From positions 62,001-126,000 of the forward strand of contig NZ_JAMWZB010000001.1 in the NCBI RefSeq assembly GCF_024305035.1: a stretch of DNA of 64,000 bases, written 5' to 3'. This DNA is from Algoriphagus sp. (GTDB taxonomy: Bacteria > Bacteroidota > Bacteroidia > Cytophagales > Cyclobacteriaceae). Positions 8,908 through 17,184 of this stretch are shown here, in pieces. Each line of letters starts with the position of its first letter. Position 1 is the stretch's first letter. The position numbers and the translations under genes were made by a program. The notes beneath the pieces are model-generated. The model saw only the letters and a list, made by a program, of their open reading frames with translations, searched no databases and had not been told where the DNA came from.

Positions 8908-9561
8908 ATGCCAACTAAAATAGCCCCCTCCATTCTGGCTTCTGATTTTGCAAACTTGCAAAAAGAAGTAGAAATGCTCAATGCTTCTCAAGCAGATTAC
9001 ATTCATGTGGATATCATGGACGGTGTTTTTGTTCCTAATATTTCCTTTGGAATTCCGGTGACCGAAGCCATTGCCAAACATGCCAAAAAGCCCTTGGATG
9101 TCCATTTGATGATCGTAGATCCGGATCGTTACTTGGAGGCTTTTCGAAATGCGGGAGCAGAAATTATTACAGTTCACTACGAAGCTTGTACCCATCTGCA
9201 TCGCACGATTCAAGGAATCAAGCAATTGGGAGCCAAGGCGGGAGTGGCAATCAATCCCCACACGGCGGTAGATCTTTTGGAAGACCTGATTGAGGACATC
9301 GACTTAGTATGTGTGATGTCGGTTAACCCAGGCTTTGGAGGGCAAAAGTTCATTGAAAATACCTACCAAAAAGTAAAAAAGCTCAAAAAATTGATCATGT
9401 CCAAAGGAGCAAAAACCCAAATTGAAATCGATGGAGGAGTGAACCTGCAAAATGCTCCGGACTTACTAAAGGCAGGGGCAGATGTTTTGGTAGCAGGAAG
9501 TTTTGTGTTTAGTTCCCCAAAACCCATCGATACGATTGCAGAACTCAAGCAGCTTTATTAG
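8908..9561 (+). CDS. rpe: Ribulose-phosphate 3-epimerase
   Basis: 217 residues from the ATG at 8908, which begins MPTKIAPSILASDF exactly where the family begins; the longer in-frame extension back to 8767 overlaps the subtilase and is not family-like. The enzyme interconverts ribulose 5-phosphate and xylulose 5-phosphate in the pentose phosphate pathway. Metal and catalytic residues are present: H33 and D35 (YIHVDIMDG), H66 (DVHLM) and D175 (IEIDGGV), plus the phosphate-loop region VMSVNPGFGGQ (136-146). It is a single gene, 55 bp after the protease. Confidence 0.95.
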   Translation: MPTKIAPSILASDFANLQKEVEMLNASQADYIHVDIMDGVFVPNISFGIPVTEAIAKHAKKPLDVHLMIVDPDRYLEAFRNAGAEIITVHYEACTHLHRTIQGIKQLGAKAGVAINPHTAVDLLEDLIEDIDLVCVMSVNPGFGGQKFIENTYQKVKKLKKLIMSKGAKTQIEIDGGVNLQNAPDLLKAGADVLVAGSFVFSSPKPIDTIAELKQLY

Positions 9562-9612
9562 GGGAGAGGGTGAACCATTTATCCTAAAAATCCTTAATTC
9601 GAATGAAAAACC

Positions 9613-9640
9613 TTGATTTTTTGAGTATTGGCTAGTTTAT
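9613..9640 (+). promoter_or_regulatory. Possible promoter for the 9676 gene
   Basis: TTG (9613-9615), a 17-nt spacer and TAGTTTAT (9633-9640) followed by TGC. This is an imperfect Bacteroidota -33/-7 pair about 35 nt before the start codon. Confidence 0.35.
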
Positions 9641-9675
9641 TGCAAACTTAGATTAAACTAAACTCACGATTGATT

Positions 9676-10215
9676 ATGAAAAAAGTATTGCTATTTGGAG
9701 TGTTCTTCGCATTGTTCGGTATGTCTGCATTTGCTCAAGAAGAAGAAGCAGCGGCCGAACCCGTAACGGATGAGGAGCTTACGCAGTATGCGACTGTAGA
9801 AGTGATGACCTCTTTATATGTGGAGGATAAAACCGAAGAGTTAAGAAATATGATTCTTAATAATGAGGTCATCGATGGCGGTGCTCGATACAATGAAATC
9901 AAAGCAGCCTGGGGGGATGATGCCAAAATGGCGGAAGCTGAAGTTACTGAAGAAGAAAAAGCAGCGTATCAAGTCATTCTGGATTTTCAAAATTCGCTTC
10001 AGCAGAGTGTGGTTGATTATAAAACAAAATTAATCACCGACAGTGATGTGATATCCGTGACTGTCTATAACAAAGTATTGGCTGCTACCAAAGAAGATCC
10101 GGCAGTAAAAGAAAAATTGGATTCCATGGTTCTTGAAATCAAGGAACAGAAAGATGCAGAGCGAGCTGCTGCCAAAGAAGATGGAACGACAGAAGCTTCA
10201 GAAGACGGAAAATAA
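9676..10215 (+). CDS. Exported helical hypothetical protein
   Basis: 179 residues starting at the ATG at 9676, where a signal peptide begins (MKKVLLFGVFFALFGMSAFAQ). A TTG two codons upstream is less likely. The mature protein is highly charged, rich in Glu and Ala, and predicted all-helical by eye, with a low-complexity acidic start (EEEAAAEP) and a C-terminal charged stretch. No family is recognised. It is a single-gene unit flanked by a possible promoter and a strong terminator at 10245-10274, so it may be well expressed as a periplasmic protein. Its function cannot be stated. Confidence 0.75.
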   Translation: MKKVLLFGVFFALFGMSAFAQEEEAAAEPVTDEELTQYATVEVMTSLYVEDKTEELRNMILNNEVIDGGARYNEIKAAWGDDAKMAEAEVTEEEKAAYQVILDFQNSLQQSVVDYKTKLITDSDVISVTVYNKVLAATKEDPAVKEKLDSMVLEIKEQKDAERAAAKEDGTTEASEDGK

Positions 10216-10244
10216 TAATTAAAATTCATTGGTTATTGAATTGT

Positions 10245-10274
10245 AAAAGCTTCCCGTTTTGGGAGGCTTTTTTT
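10245..10274 (+). terminator. Strong intrinsic terminator
   Basis: The stem AGCTTCCC / GGGAGGCT (one G-T pair, loop GTTTT) is followed by seven T residues, immediately after the exported helical protein gene. Confidence 0.92.
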
Positions 10275-10315
10275 ATACTTTTACACTGGAACGAAACTTG
10301 ATACGTTTTTAATTT

Positions 10316-11335
10316 ATGAAAAAATCTATGCTAATTCTCGGTGGAATATTCCTTTTGATCAGTACGGGATTGTTTGCTCAAGAGGATGATATTTTCGGTA
10401 TTACTACCAAAGCTAAAAACCCTAAGAGTGAATCCGCTGTGGGTAATATTTTCAGGAATGTACTCGAGCAGTTTGCCTTAGAACTCTCCACGGGCGCGGC
10501 CTATCATCAGTTTGGGACAAGTTTCTATTCAGAAAGGCCAGAAAGTTATTTTATATCGCAATTTCAAAATCTAGAGGAGCCACTCGATATATCAGAGGAA
10601 AATCCTTTGGACATGAAAAGCCAAGACTGGGCCTTTCCTATTTTTAATGCCGGACTTCGGATCAATGTTTTCAATATCATCACCATTGGTGGGGGCTATG
10701 GACAAGAATGGGGCAACCTGAGCCCTATGAGAGGGCAGAATTGGGAAATTCCCTTTGAAGGGAGTACCTATCAAATCAGTAAGCTCTATGGTACCCTAGG
10801 ATTGATTCTCTGGGATGCCAGTAAGCGGGCAAAATACTTACAATGGAGATACCGAAACTATGCCTCTGCCAATCTGTACATGCAATCCGAATTGCGTCAG
10901 CGGGTGAGACAAGTTTATCCTTGGCGGGTAATCGCTGAGGCGGAGTTTGGTCAGTTAACCTTAAAAAACGCCTTTGATCCTTCTTTGGTAACCGGAGGGA
11001 CTCCCTATACTCCGAGATTAGCTGTGGGGGAAGAACCCTATTATGGAATTGGATTACGCTTGGAGCGGGATTTTTCCGAATACACCAAGTTTTTCGTGAA
11101 AGGAGGCGTAGAATTCAGGGGATTTACCTATGCCTCTTCAGATTACTCAGAGGTGCAAGCCATTGATCAGCAGGTCTATGCCATGCAAGTTGGGTTTTCT
11201 TTGCGGATTCCGGGCACCAAACGATGCAAAATCGGAGGTTGTGGGGTAGTGATGAAGCATATGCACAATGGCATCGAATATCGGGGTAGTGGAATTTTCA
11301 ATTTACAAAACCGAAAAATTGGACAATGGTATTAA
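10316..11335 (+). CDS. Hypothetical outer-membrane beta-barrel-like protein
   Basis: 339 residues with a signal peptide of about 21 residues (ends GLFAQ). The remainder alternates aromatic and polar residues with repeated short strands (for example AGLRINVFNIITIGGGYG, YGTLGLILWDAS, FFVKGGVEFRGFTYAS, MQVGFSLRIPG), a pattern of an outer-membrane barrel. A Cys-containing loop, RCKIGGCGVVMKH, lies near the end. No named family is recognised. It is a single gene between a terminator and gyrA. The assignment to the outer membrane is an inference. Confidence 0.7.
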   Translation: MKKSMLILGGIFLLISTGLFAQEDDIFGITTKAKNPKSESAVGNIFRNVLEQFALELSTGAAYHQFGTSFYSERPESYFISQFQNLEEPLDISEENPLDMKSQDWAFPIFNAGLRINVFNIITIGGGYGQEWGNLSPMRGQNWEIPFEGSTYQISKLYGTLGLILWDASKRAKYLQWRYRNYASANLYMQSELRQRVRQVYPWRVIAEAEFGQLTLKNAFDPSLVTGGTPYTPRLAVGEEPYYGIGLRLERDFSEYTKFFVKGGVEFRGFTYASSDYSEVQAIDQQVYAMQVGFSLRIPGTKRCKIGGCGVVMKHMHNGIEYRGSGIFNLQNRKIGQWY

Positions 11336-11393
11336 TCTGTTCGTAAGCTATTTTTACCATCACATTCTCTTTTCAAAAGCACCTCCTTTTTAC

Positions 11394-11401
11394 TATCTTG
11401 C
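11394..11401 (+). promoter_or_regulatory. Possible -7 element upstream of gyrA
   Basis: TATCTTGC, one base short of the common TATCTTTGC form of TAnnTTTG, about 30 nt before the gyrA ATG. TTC replaces TTG at 19 nt upstream. A tentative call. Confidence 0.35.
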
Positions 11402-11431
11402 GGCCTTATCATACCCTGTGAATAGCATACT

Positions 11432-13954
11432 ATGGCTCAAGGAGAACACGAGAACATTATTCCCATTAACATTGAAGAGGAAATGCGCGGTGCCTACATC
11501 GATTATTCGATGTCGGTTATTGTTTCAAGAGCACTTCCAGATGTCCGAGATGGACTGAAACCCGTTCACCGAAGAATCCTCTTCGGAATGCAAGAATTGG
11601 GCGTATTACATAACAAACCGTATAAAAAATCTGCTAGAATCGTAGGGGAAGTACTTGGTAAGTATCACCCACATGGGGATTCTGCCGTTTACGAGACGAT
11701 GGTCAGGATGGCTCAGCCTTGGTCCCTTCGCTATCCACTAGTGGATGGGCAAGGTAACTTTGGTTCTGTCGATGGTGACAATGCTGCGGCCATGCGATAT
11801 ACCGAAGCTCGACTTCGCCGTATCGCAGAGGAGTTACTTGTGGACATCAATAAAGAAACGGTTGATTTCCAGTTCAACTTTGATGATTCACTTAAAGAAC
11901 CCATCGTACTTCCTGCTAAGGTTCCAGCGCTTTTATTGAATGGTGCTTCGGGAATTGCAGTAGGGATGGCAACCAATATGGCCCCACATAATTTAGGGGA
12001 AGTGATCGACGGGATTATCGCCTACATTGATAACAGAGATATTACCATTCCGGAATTGATGGAGCATATCATTGCTCCGGATTTTCCGACCGGAGGAATT
12101 ATTTACGGGTATAATGGGGTAAAAGCCGCTTTTGAAACGGGGCGCGGAAGAATCGTGGTTCGGGGAAAAGCCAATATTGAAACCAAGGATAATGGGAATC
12201 GGGAAATGATCATCATCACCGAGATCCCCTACATGGTCAATAAGGCCAATATGGTGGAAAAAACCGCCGCCTTGATCAATGAAAAGAAAATTGACGGGAT
12301 CTCGGCTATTCGGGATGAATCAGACCGTTCAGGGATGCGAATTGTGTATGAATTGAAGCGGGATGCCATTTCCAATGTGGTCCTCAACAATCTATACAAA
12401 CATACCCAGCTTCAGACCTCTTTTTCAGTCAATAATGTGGCCTTGGTAAAAGGTCGTCCTCAAACCCTAAATCTTAAAGACCTCATTGTTCATTATGTGA
12501 GTCACCGCCATGAAGTAGTGATCCGAAGAACAGAGTACGAACTTCGAGAGGCAGAAAAAAGAGCGCATATCTTAGAAGGGTACTTGATCGCTTTGGATCA
12601 TTTGGATGAGGTGATTGCTTTGATTAGAAATTCGGCTGACCCTGAAACGGCAAGAAATGGGTTAATCGAGCGATTTGAATTGAGTGAAATTCAAGCAAGA
12701 GCCATCCTCGACATGAGGTTACAGCGCTTGACAGGAATGGAGCGGGATAAAATTCTCCAGGAATACAAAGAAATCATGGCTTTGATCGAGGAATTGAAAG
12801 AGATTCTAGCCAATGAAGACAAGCGGATGGAAATCATCAAAACGGAACTTGGAGAAATGAAGGAACGTTATGCAGATGATCGTCGCACAGAAATCGAACA
12901 CAATGCGGAGGATTTCAGCTATGAGGATATGATTCCAAATGAGGAGGTAATCATTACGGTCTCCCATCAGGGCTATATCAAACGAACCGCTTTGACCGAA
13001 TACAGAACGCAAGGAAGAGGGGGAGTAGGTTCTCGTGGTGTCAGCACCAAAGAGGATGACTTTACTGAATATTTGTTCACTGCCTCGACGCATAATTACC
13101 TGTTGATTTTTACCGATAAGGGTAAACTATTCTGGTTAAAGACCTATGCGATTCCTGAGGGAAGCAAAACCTCCAAAGGTCGACCCATTCAAAATCTAAT
13201 TAATATAGAGGTAGATGATAAAATCCGCTCCATCATCCAGGTGGACGATTTGAATGATCAAGATTACGTCAATAATCACTTCTTGGTCATGGTCACTAAA
13301 AAGGGAATTATCAAGAAGACTACCCTTGAGCAATACAGTAGACCTCGATCCAATGGCATTATTGCTTTGAATATCCGGGAAGACGATCAGCTCGTCAATG
13401 TGGATATGACCAATGGAAGTCAGCATATTGTCATCGCCGCAAAATCCGGGCGTGCAATCCATTTCCCAGAATCTGCCGTCAGGCCGATGGGAAGGACCGC
13501 CACTGGTGTAAAAGCCATAACCTTAACAGATGTTAAGGACTATGTCGTTGGCATGGTATGTGCGTCTGAAGAAAATGCCACCCTCTTGGTCGTCTCTGAA
13601 AAAGGATATGGAAAACGATCCAACCTTGACGAGTATCGAATCACCAACCGAGGCGGGAAAGGTGTTAAAGCGATGAATACCACCGAAAAAACGGGGTCCC
13701 TAGTAGCGATAAAAGAAGTGGTTGATTCCGATGATTTGATGATTATTAATAAGTCTGGAATCATTATTAGAATTTCTGTAGAAGCCTTGCGGATTATGGG
13801 TAGAGCCACCCAAGGAGTAAGATTGATTCGAGTAGGTGAAGGAGATGAGATTTCTTCCGTTGAAAAAATTTCTAAAGAAGAAGTAGAAGAAAATTCAGAT
13901 TCTTCACAAATTGCAGACAATAATTCGGAAGAATCACCCGAAAACAACGATTAA
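11432..13954 (+). CDS. gyrA: DNA gyrase subunit A
   Basis: 840 residues, with the start [18 protein letters not shown]. The breakage-reunion domain carries the active-site tyrosine Y123 ([11 protein letters not shown]) and the quinolone-resistance region [10 protein letters not shown] (79-88). There Ser84 and Glu88 correspond to E. coli Ser83 and Asp87, so no common resistance substitution is seen. The C-terminal beta-pinwheel has [20 protein letters not shown], so the GyrA box (canonically QRRGGKG) reads QGRGGVG, and a second blade has [11 protein letters not shown]. The tail is acidic. With GyrB it introduces negative supercoils. It is followed 29 bp later by a TPR gene in the same direction. 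Confidence 0.97.
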   Translation: MAQGEHENIIPINIEEEMRGAYIDYSMSVIVSRALPDVRDGLKPVHRRILFGMQELGVLHNKPYKKSARIVGEVLGKYHPHGDSAVYETMVRMAQPWSLRYPLVDGQGNFGSVDGDNAAAMRYTEARLRRIAEELLVDINKETVDFQFNFDDSLKEPIVLPAKVPALLLNGASGIAVGMATNMAPHNLGEVIDGIIAYIDNRDITIPELMEHIIAPDFPTGGIIYGYNGVKAAFETGRGRIVVRGKANIETKDNGNREMIIITEIPYMVNKANMVEKTAALINEKKIDGISAIRDESDRSGMRIVYELKRDAISNVVLNNLYKHTQLQTSFSVNNVALVKGRPQTLNLKDLIVHYVSHRHEVVIRRTEYELREAEKRAHILEGYLIALDHLDEVIALIRNSADPETARNGLIERFELSEIQARAILDMRLQRLTGMERDKILQEYKEIMALIEELKEILANEDKRMEIIKTELGEMKERYADDRRTEIEHNAEDFSYEDMIPNEEVIITVSHQGYIKRTALTEYRTQGRGGVGSRGVSTKEDDFTEYLFTASTHNYLLIFTDKGKLFWLKTYAIPEGSKTSKGRPIQNLINIEVDDKIRSIIQVDDLNDQDYVNNHFLVMVTKKGIIKKTTLEQYSRPRSNGIIALNIREDDQLVNVDMTNGSQHIVIAAKSGRAIHFPESAVRPMGRTATGVKAITLTDVKDYVVGMVCASEENATLLVVSEKGYGKRSNLDEYRITNRGGKGVKAMNTTEKTGSLVAIKEVVDSDDLMIINKSGIIIRISVEALRIMGRATQGVRLIRVGEGDEISSVEKISKEEVEENSDSSQIADNNSEESPENND

Positions 13955-13983
13955 CCAAACAATAAAAAGATAAACGTAACTAG

Positions 13984-15189
13984 ATGAAAAAGCTAATTCT
14001 ATCGTTGGCCTTGGTCGCTGTGACGGCCATAGCTTTTGGACAAAAGAAAGTAGTTCGCTCTGCAAATAAAAACTTCAAATCTGGAGATTTAGAGGCAGCG
14101 CTTACTGATATTAATATGGCAATTGAAGACCCCGAGACTGGGGCTGAGCCAGAAACCTACCTCTTGAAGGCTCAAATTGAGCTAAAGATGTTTGGTTCGG
14201 ATTCCACTCAAAATGAAGAAAACCTTAAACTAGGAGAGGCTTCCTTAGCCACTTTTTTCAAAACCTTCGAAATGGCAGGTTCCAATAAAGAAGAGGGGGT
14301 AGGGAAAGATGTTTATGCTGAGGATGTGACAGGAGTTCCTGACAACCTGCGTCCATACTCTATCATGACTTTGAAAAATACTTCCTTTGACAAAGCAATC
14401 AGAAGTTATGAAAATGAAGATTTGGAAATGGCCTATGAGTATTTCAACCTAGCAGGGGAGATTGATCCAAGGGATACCACTATTCATTACAATGCTGGAT
14501 TCTTGGCAAATGAAATAGGGAGAACCGAAGAAGCGAAAAAGCACTTCAACCTGTTGTTTGAAATTCCCGAATACAATAAAATCAATGCTTACTATACCAT
14601 GATCCAAATCTCTAGTGCTGAAGAGGATTCGGAAGGTGCTTATGAATTGGTTAAAAATGCAAGAGAAGAATATCCTGAAGATAAAGTATTGGCCGAGTAC
14701 GAGATCCAATTGCTTTTGCAATTGAATAAAATGGATGAAGCCATGGCTCAAATCAATGAAGCCTTGAAGAACGATCCAGAAAATACCGCAATCTTGTTAA
14801 GATCAGGTTATTTGAAAGAGCAATCTGGTGATATTGAAGGTGCCTTAGCTGATTACAAGAAATCAGTGGAAATTGATTCGGAATTTTACGAAGGAAACTA
14901 TTACACAGGTGCTTTATTGCTAGAAATGGCCAAAGAGGTGATGACGGAGTTAAATGCTCTTTCTGATGAGGAATGGGAAAAAAGATCCGACGAAATGGGA
15001 GCAAAGATTAACGGATATTACGAAGATGCCGTTCCCTATTTTGAAAAATCATTGGAAATTCGTCCAGAGGACACTGATGTTATGGCCATTTTGTTCCAGA
15101 TTCACTCTCGTCTGAAAAATGCCGAAGAAGCAGAAAAATACAACCAAAAGCTAATTGAGCTTCTCGGTCCAAACTGGATGGAGGGATAA
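13984..15189 (+). CDS. Exported TPR-repeat protein downstream of gyrA
   Basis: 401 residues with a signal peptide (MKKLILSLALVAVTAIAFGQ). Several tetratricopeptide repeats are visible, for example the segment starting AYEYFNLAGEIDP (about 150-185), and repeats around 245-290 and 340-390 (PYFEKSLEIRPEDTDVMA). It is acidic and presumably periplasmic, acting as a protein-protein interaction scaffold; no enzymatic domain is seen. It lies 29 bp after gyrA, so it may be read from the same transcript, although gyrA and this protein have no obvious shared function. A strong terminator follows. Confidence 0.8.
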   Translation: MKKLILSLALVAVTAIAFGQKKVVRSANKNFKSGDLEAALTDINMAIEDPETGAEPETYLLKAQIELKMFGSDSTQNEENLKLGEASLATFFKTFEMAGSNKEEGVGKDVYAEDVTGVPDNLRPYSIMTLKNTSFDKAIRSYENEDLEMAYEYFNLAGEIDPRDTTIHYNAGFLANEIGRTEEAKKHFNLLFEIPEYNKINAYYTMIQISSAEEDSEGAYELVKNAREEYPEDKVLAEYEIQLLLQLNKMDEAMAQINEALKNDPENTAILLRSGYLKEQSGDIEGALADYKKSVEIDSEFYEGNYYTGALLLEMAKEVMTELNALSDEEWEKRSDEMGAKINGYYEDAVPYFEKSLEIRPEDTDVMAILFQIHSRLKNAEEAEKYNQKLIELLGPNWMEG

Positions 15190-15211
15190 AGTAGTCTTTA
15201 CTCAATCATTT

Positions 15212-15248
15212 AAAAGGATTGTCGCTAGCGTGGCAATCCTTTTTTTTT
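15212..15248 (+). terminator. Intrinsic terminator after the gyrA-TPR unit
   Basis: The stem AAAGGATTG / CAATCCTTT with a 12-nt loop is followed by a run of T residues at 15241-15248. Confidence 0.9.
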
Positions 15249-15371
15249 GCCCGATAGTATATTCCATTCATAATCTTCGGTTTTTATTTGTTTAAATAGA
15301 ATTAATAGGCAATTTTATTTGTTCAAACCTATCAATATTTCAATAAAACCTAAGGTTCCAACCTACATTCA

Positions 15372-16982
15372 ATGAAAGATTTACAATTTCCCAAAGAGGA
15401 TCAAATTCCAGATTCTTTTCGCCTGTCTGAACCCTTAAGACAGAAAACCTATTTGTCCAATGGACTGATGAAAGTCTGGAAAGGCAAATCCCACGACGTT
15501 TTTTCTCCGATTTGTGTTGAAAAAAAATCGGGTCCCACCCGGGTTTTGGTGGGGTCTTATCCCATCTGTGGGGAAAAAGAGGCGCTTGAAGCCCTGGATG
15601 CAGCAGAGAAAGCCTACGATAATGGACGTGGTGAGTGGCCAACCATGTCGGTTGCAGACCGGATCAAATGCATTGAAAAGTTTACCCAACGGATGATTGA
15701 AAAACGAGAAGAGGTGGCTAAACTCATTCTTTGGGAAATTGGAAAGTCCTACACTGATTCTCTGAAAGAATTTGATCGAACAGTGGAATACATTTATGCG
15801 ACCGTTGACTCATTGAAAGACCTTGATCGACAATCCTCTGGATTTCAGATCGTCGATGGAATAGCCGCTCAAATCCGGCGGTCCCCCTTGGGTGTTGTCC
15901 TTTGCATGGGACCATTTAATTACCCGCTAAACGAAACCTACACCACTTTGATCCCAGCCTTAATTATGGGGAATACCGTGCTGTTTAAGCCGCCGAAGCA
16001 TGGTTCATTATTGCATTTTCCCCTACTTGAGGCTTTCGCAGAATGCTTCCCAAAAGGGGTGGTCAATTCTGTTTATGGACGTGGTGCCGATATCATTCCG
16101 CCGTTGATGAAGTCTGGGCGAATCAATGTTTTGACACTGATCGGTTCGAGCAAAGTAGCCGATCAACTCAAAAAGCTTCATCCCAAAGTAAATCGTCTTC
16201 GGGCAATTTTAGGCCTGGATGCCAAAAATGCAGCCATTGTAACAGCCAATGCTGACCTGGATTTAGCCGTAAAAGAATGCATTACAGGTGCCTTGTCCTT
16301 CAATGGGCAGCGCTGTACGGCTCTTAAACTAATATTTGTGCATAAGGCTATCGTGGATGAGTTTAATAAAAAACTAGTTCAAGCCATCGGAAAATTAAAA
16401 GTAGGGATGCCTTGGGAGAATGGAGTAAATATCACACCGCTTCCAGAGCCTCAAAAGCCTATTTATCTTCAAGAATGCCTCAATGATGCCGAAAAGCACG
16501 GTGCAAAAATTCTCAACAAACATGGAGGTGAAACCAACGAATCCTTTGTTTATCCAGCAGTGGTTTATCCGGTAAATGAAAAAATGAAGCTTTACCGGGA
16601 GGAGCAGTTTGGGCCGATTATCCCGGTGTTGCCTTTTCTCCGCATTGAAGAACCAATTGAATATTTAATAGAATCTCCCCATGGACAACAGGTGAGTCTG
16701 TTTAGCAGTGACTCCGAGGAACTAGCCAAATTAATTGATCCGCTCGTCAATCAGGTCAGCCGGGTAAATATCAATTCACAATGTCAGCGGGGTCCGGATG
16801 TTTTTCCCTTTACCGGAAGGAAAGACAGTGCTGAGGGGACGCTCTCGGTTTCCGATGCACTTCGATCATTCAGTATTCGTTCATTAGTTGCAGCAAAACT
16901 TACCGAGGAAAACAAACATCTCTTAAATGAAATAATCACCGATCAAGAGTCCAATTTCTTGAGTACAAAATTCATATTTTAG
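15372..16982 (+). CDS. NADP-dependent glyceraldehyde-3-phosphate dehydrogenase-like aldehyde dehydrogenase
   Basis: 536 residues of the aldehyde dehydrogenase superfamily. PFNYPLNETY (181-190) carries the oxyanion Asn183, the nucleophile is C315 in FNGQRCTALK, and the C-terminal QCQRGPDVFPFTGRKDS closely follows non-phosphorylating GAPN enzymes, which oxidise glyceraldehyde 3-phosphate to 3-phosphoglycerate with NADP. Unusually, the canonical LELGGK motif, whose Glu is the general base, reads LGLDAK at 280-285, so that Glu is absent at the standard position. GAPN is the best name, but activity should not be taken for granted. It is a single gene between two terminators. Confidence 0.8.
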   Translation: MKDLQFPKEDQIPDSFRLSEPLRQKTYLSNGLMKVWKGKSHDVFSPICVEKKSGPTRVLVGSYPICGEKEALEALDAAEKAYDNGRGEWPTMSVADRIKCIEKFTQRMIEKREEVAKLILWEIGKSYTDSLKEFDRTVEYIYATVDSLKDLDRQSSGFQIVDGIAAQIRRSPLGVVLCMGPFNYPLNETYTTLIPALIMGNTVLFKPPKHGSLLHFPLLEAFAECFPKGVVNSVYGRGADIIPPLMKSGRINVLTLIGSSKVADQLKKLHPKVNRLRAILGLDAKNAAIVTANADLDLAVKECITGALSFNGQRCTALKLIFVHKAIVDEFNKKLVQAIGKLKVGMPWENGVNITPLPEPQKPIYLQECLNDAEKHGAKILNKHGGETNESFVYPAVVYPVNEKMKLYREEQFGPIIPVLPFLRIEEPIEYLIESPHGQQVSLFSSDSEELAKLIDPLVNQVSRVNINSQCQRGPDVFPFTGRKDSAEGTLSVSDALRSFSIRSLVAAKLTEENKHLLNEIITDQESNFLSTKFIF

Positions 16983-16992
16983 TTTTAATTGG

Positions 16993-17024
16993 CCGGGTGG
17001 TAGAAACCACTCGGTTTTTTTTTT
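16993..17024 (+). terminator. Intrinsic terminator after the GAPN-like gene
   Basis: The stem CCGGGTGGT / ACCACTCGG (one G-T pair, 4-nt loop) is followed by a run of T residues. Confidence 0.93.
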
Positions 17025-17184
17025 CTTTTGGATGAAAAGGTAGTTGGATTCTTATTCCTATTTTTAAAGCACTGATCCAAGCCATTAAAACCTTGATTTA
17101 GAATGAAAAGGTCTCCATTGGTCACAAAAAATTTTTATTTGAGAGATGCTTCGGCTAGTTTCGGGTTGACTAGCTATTCCACCT

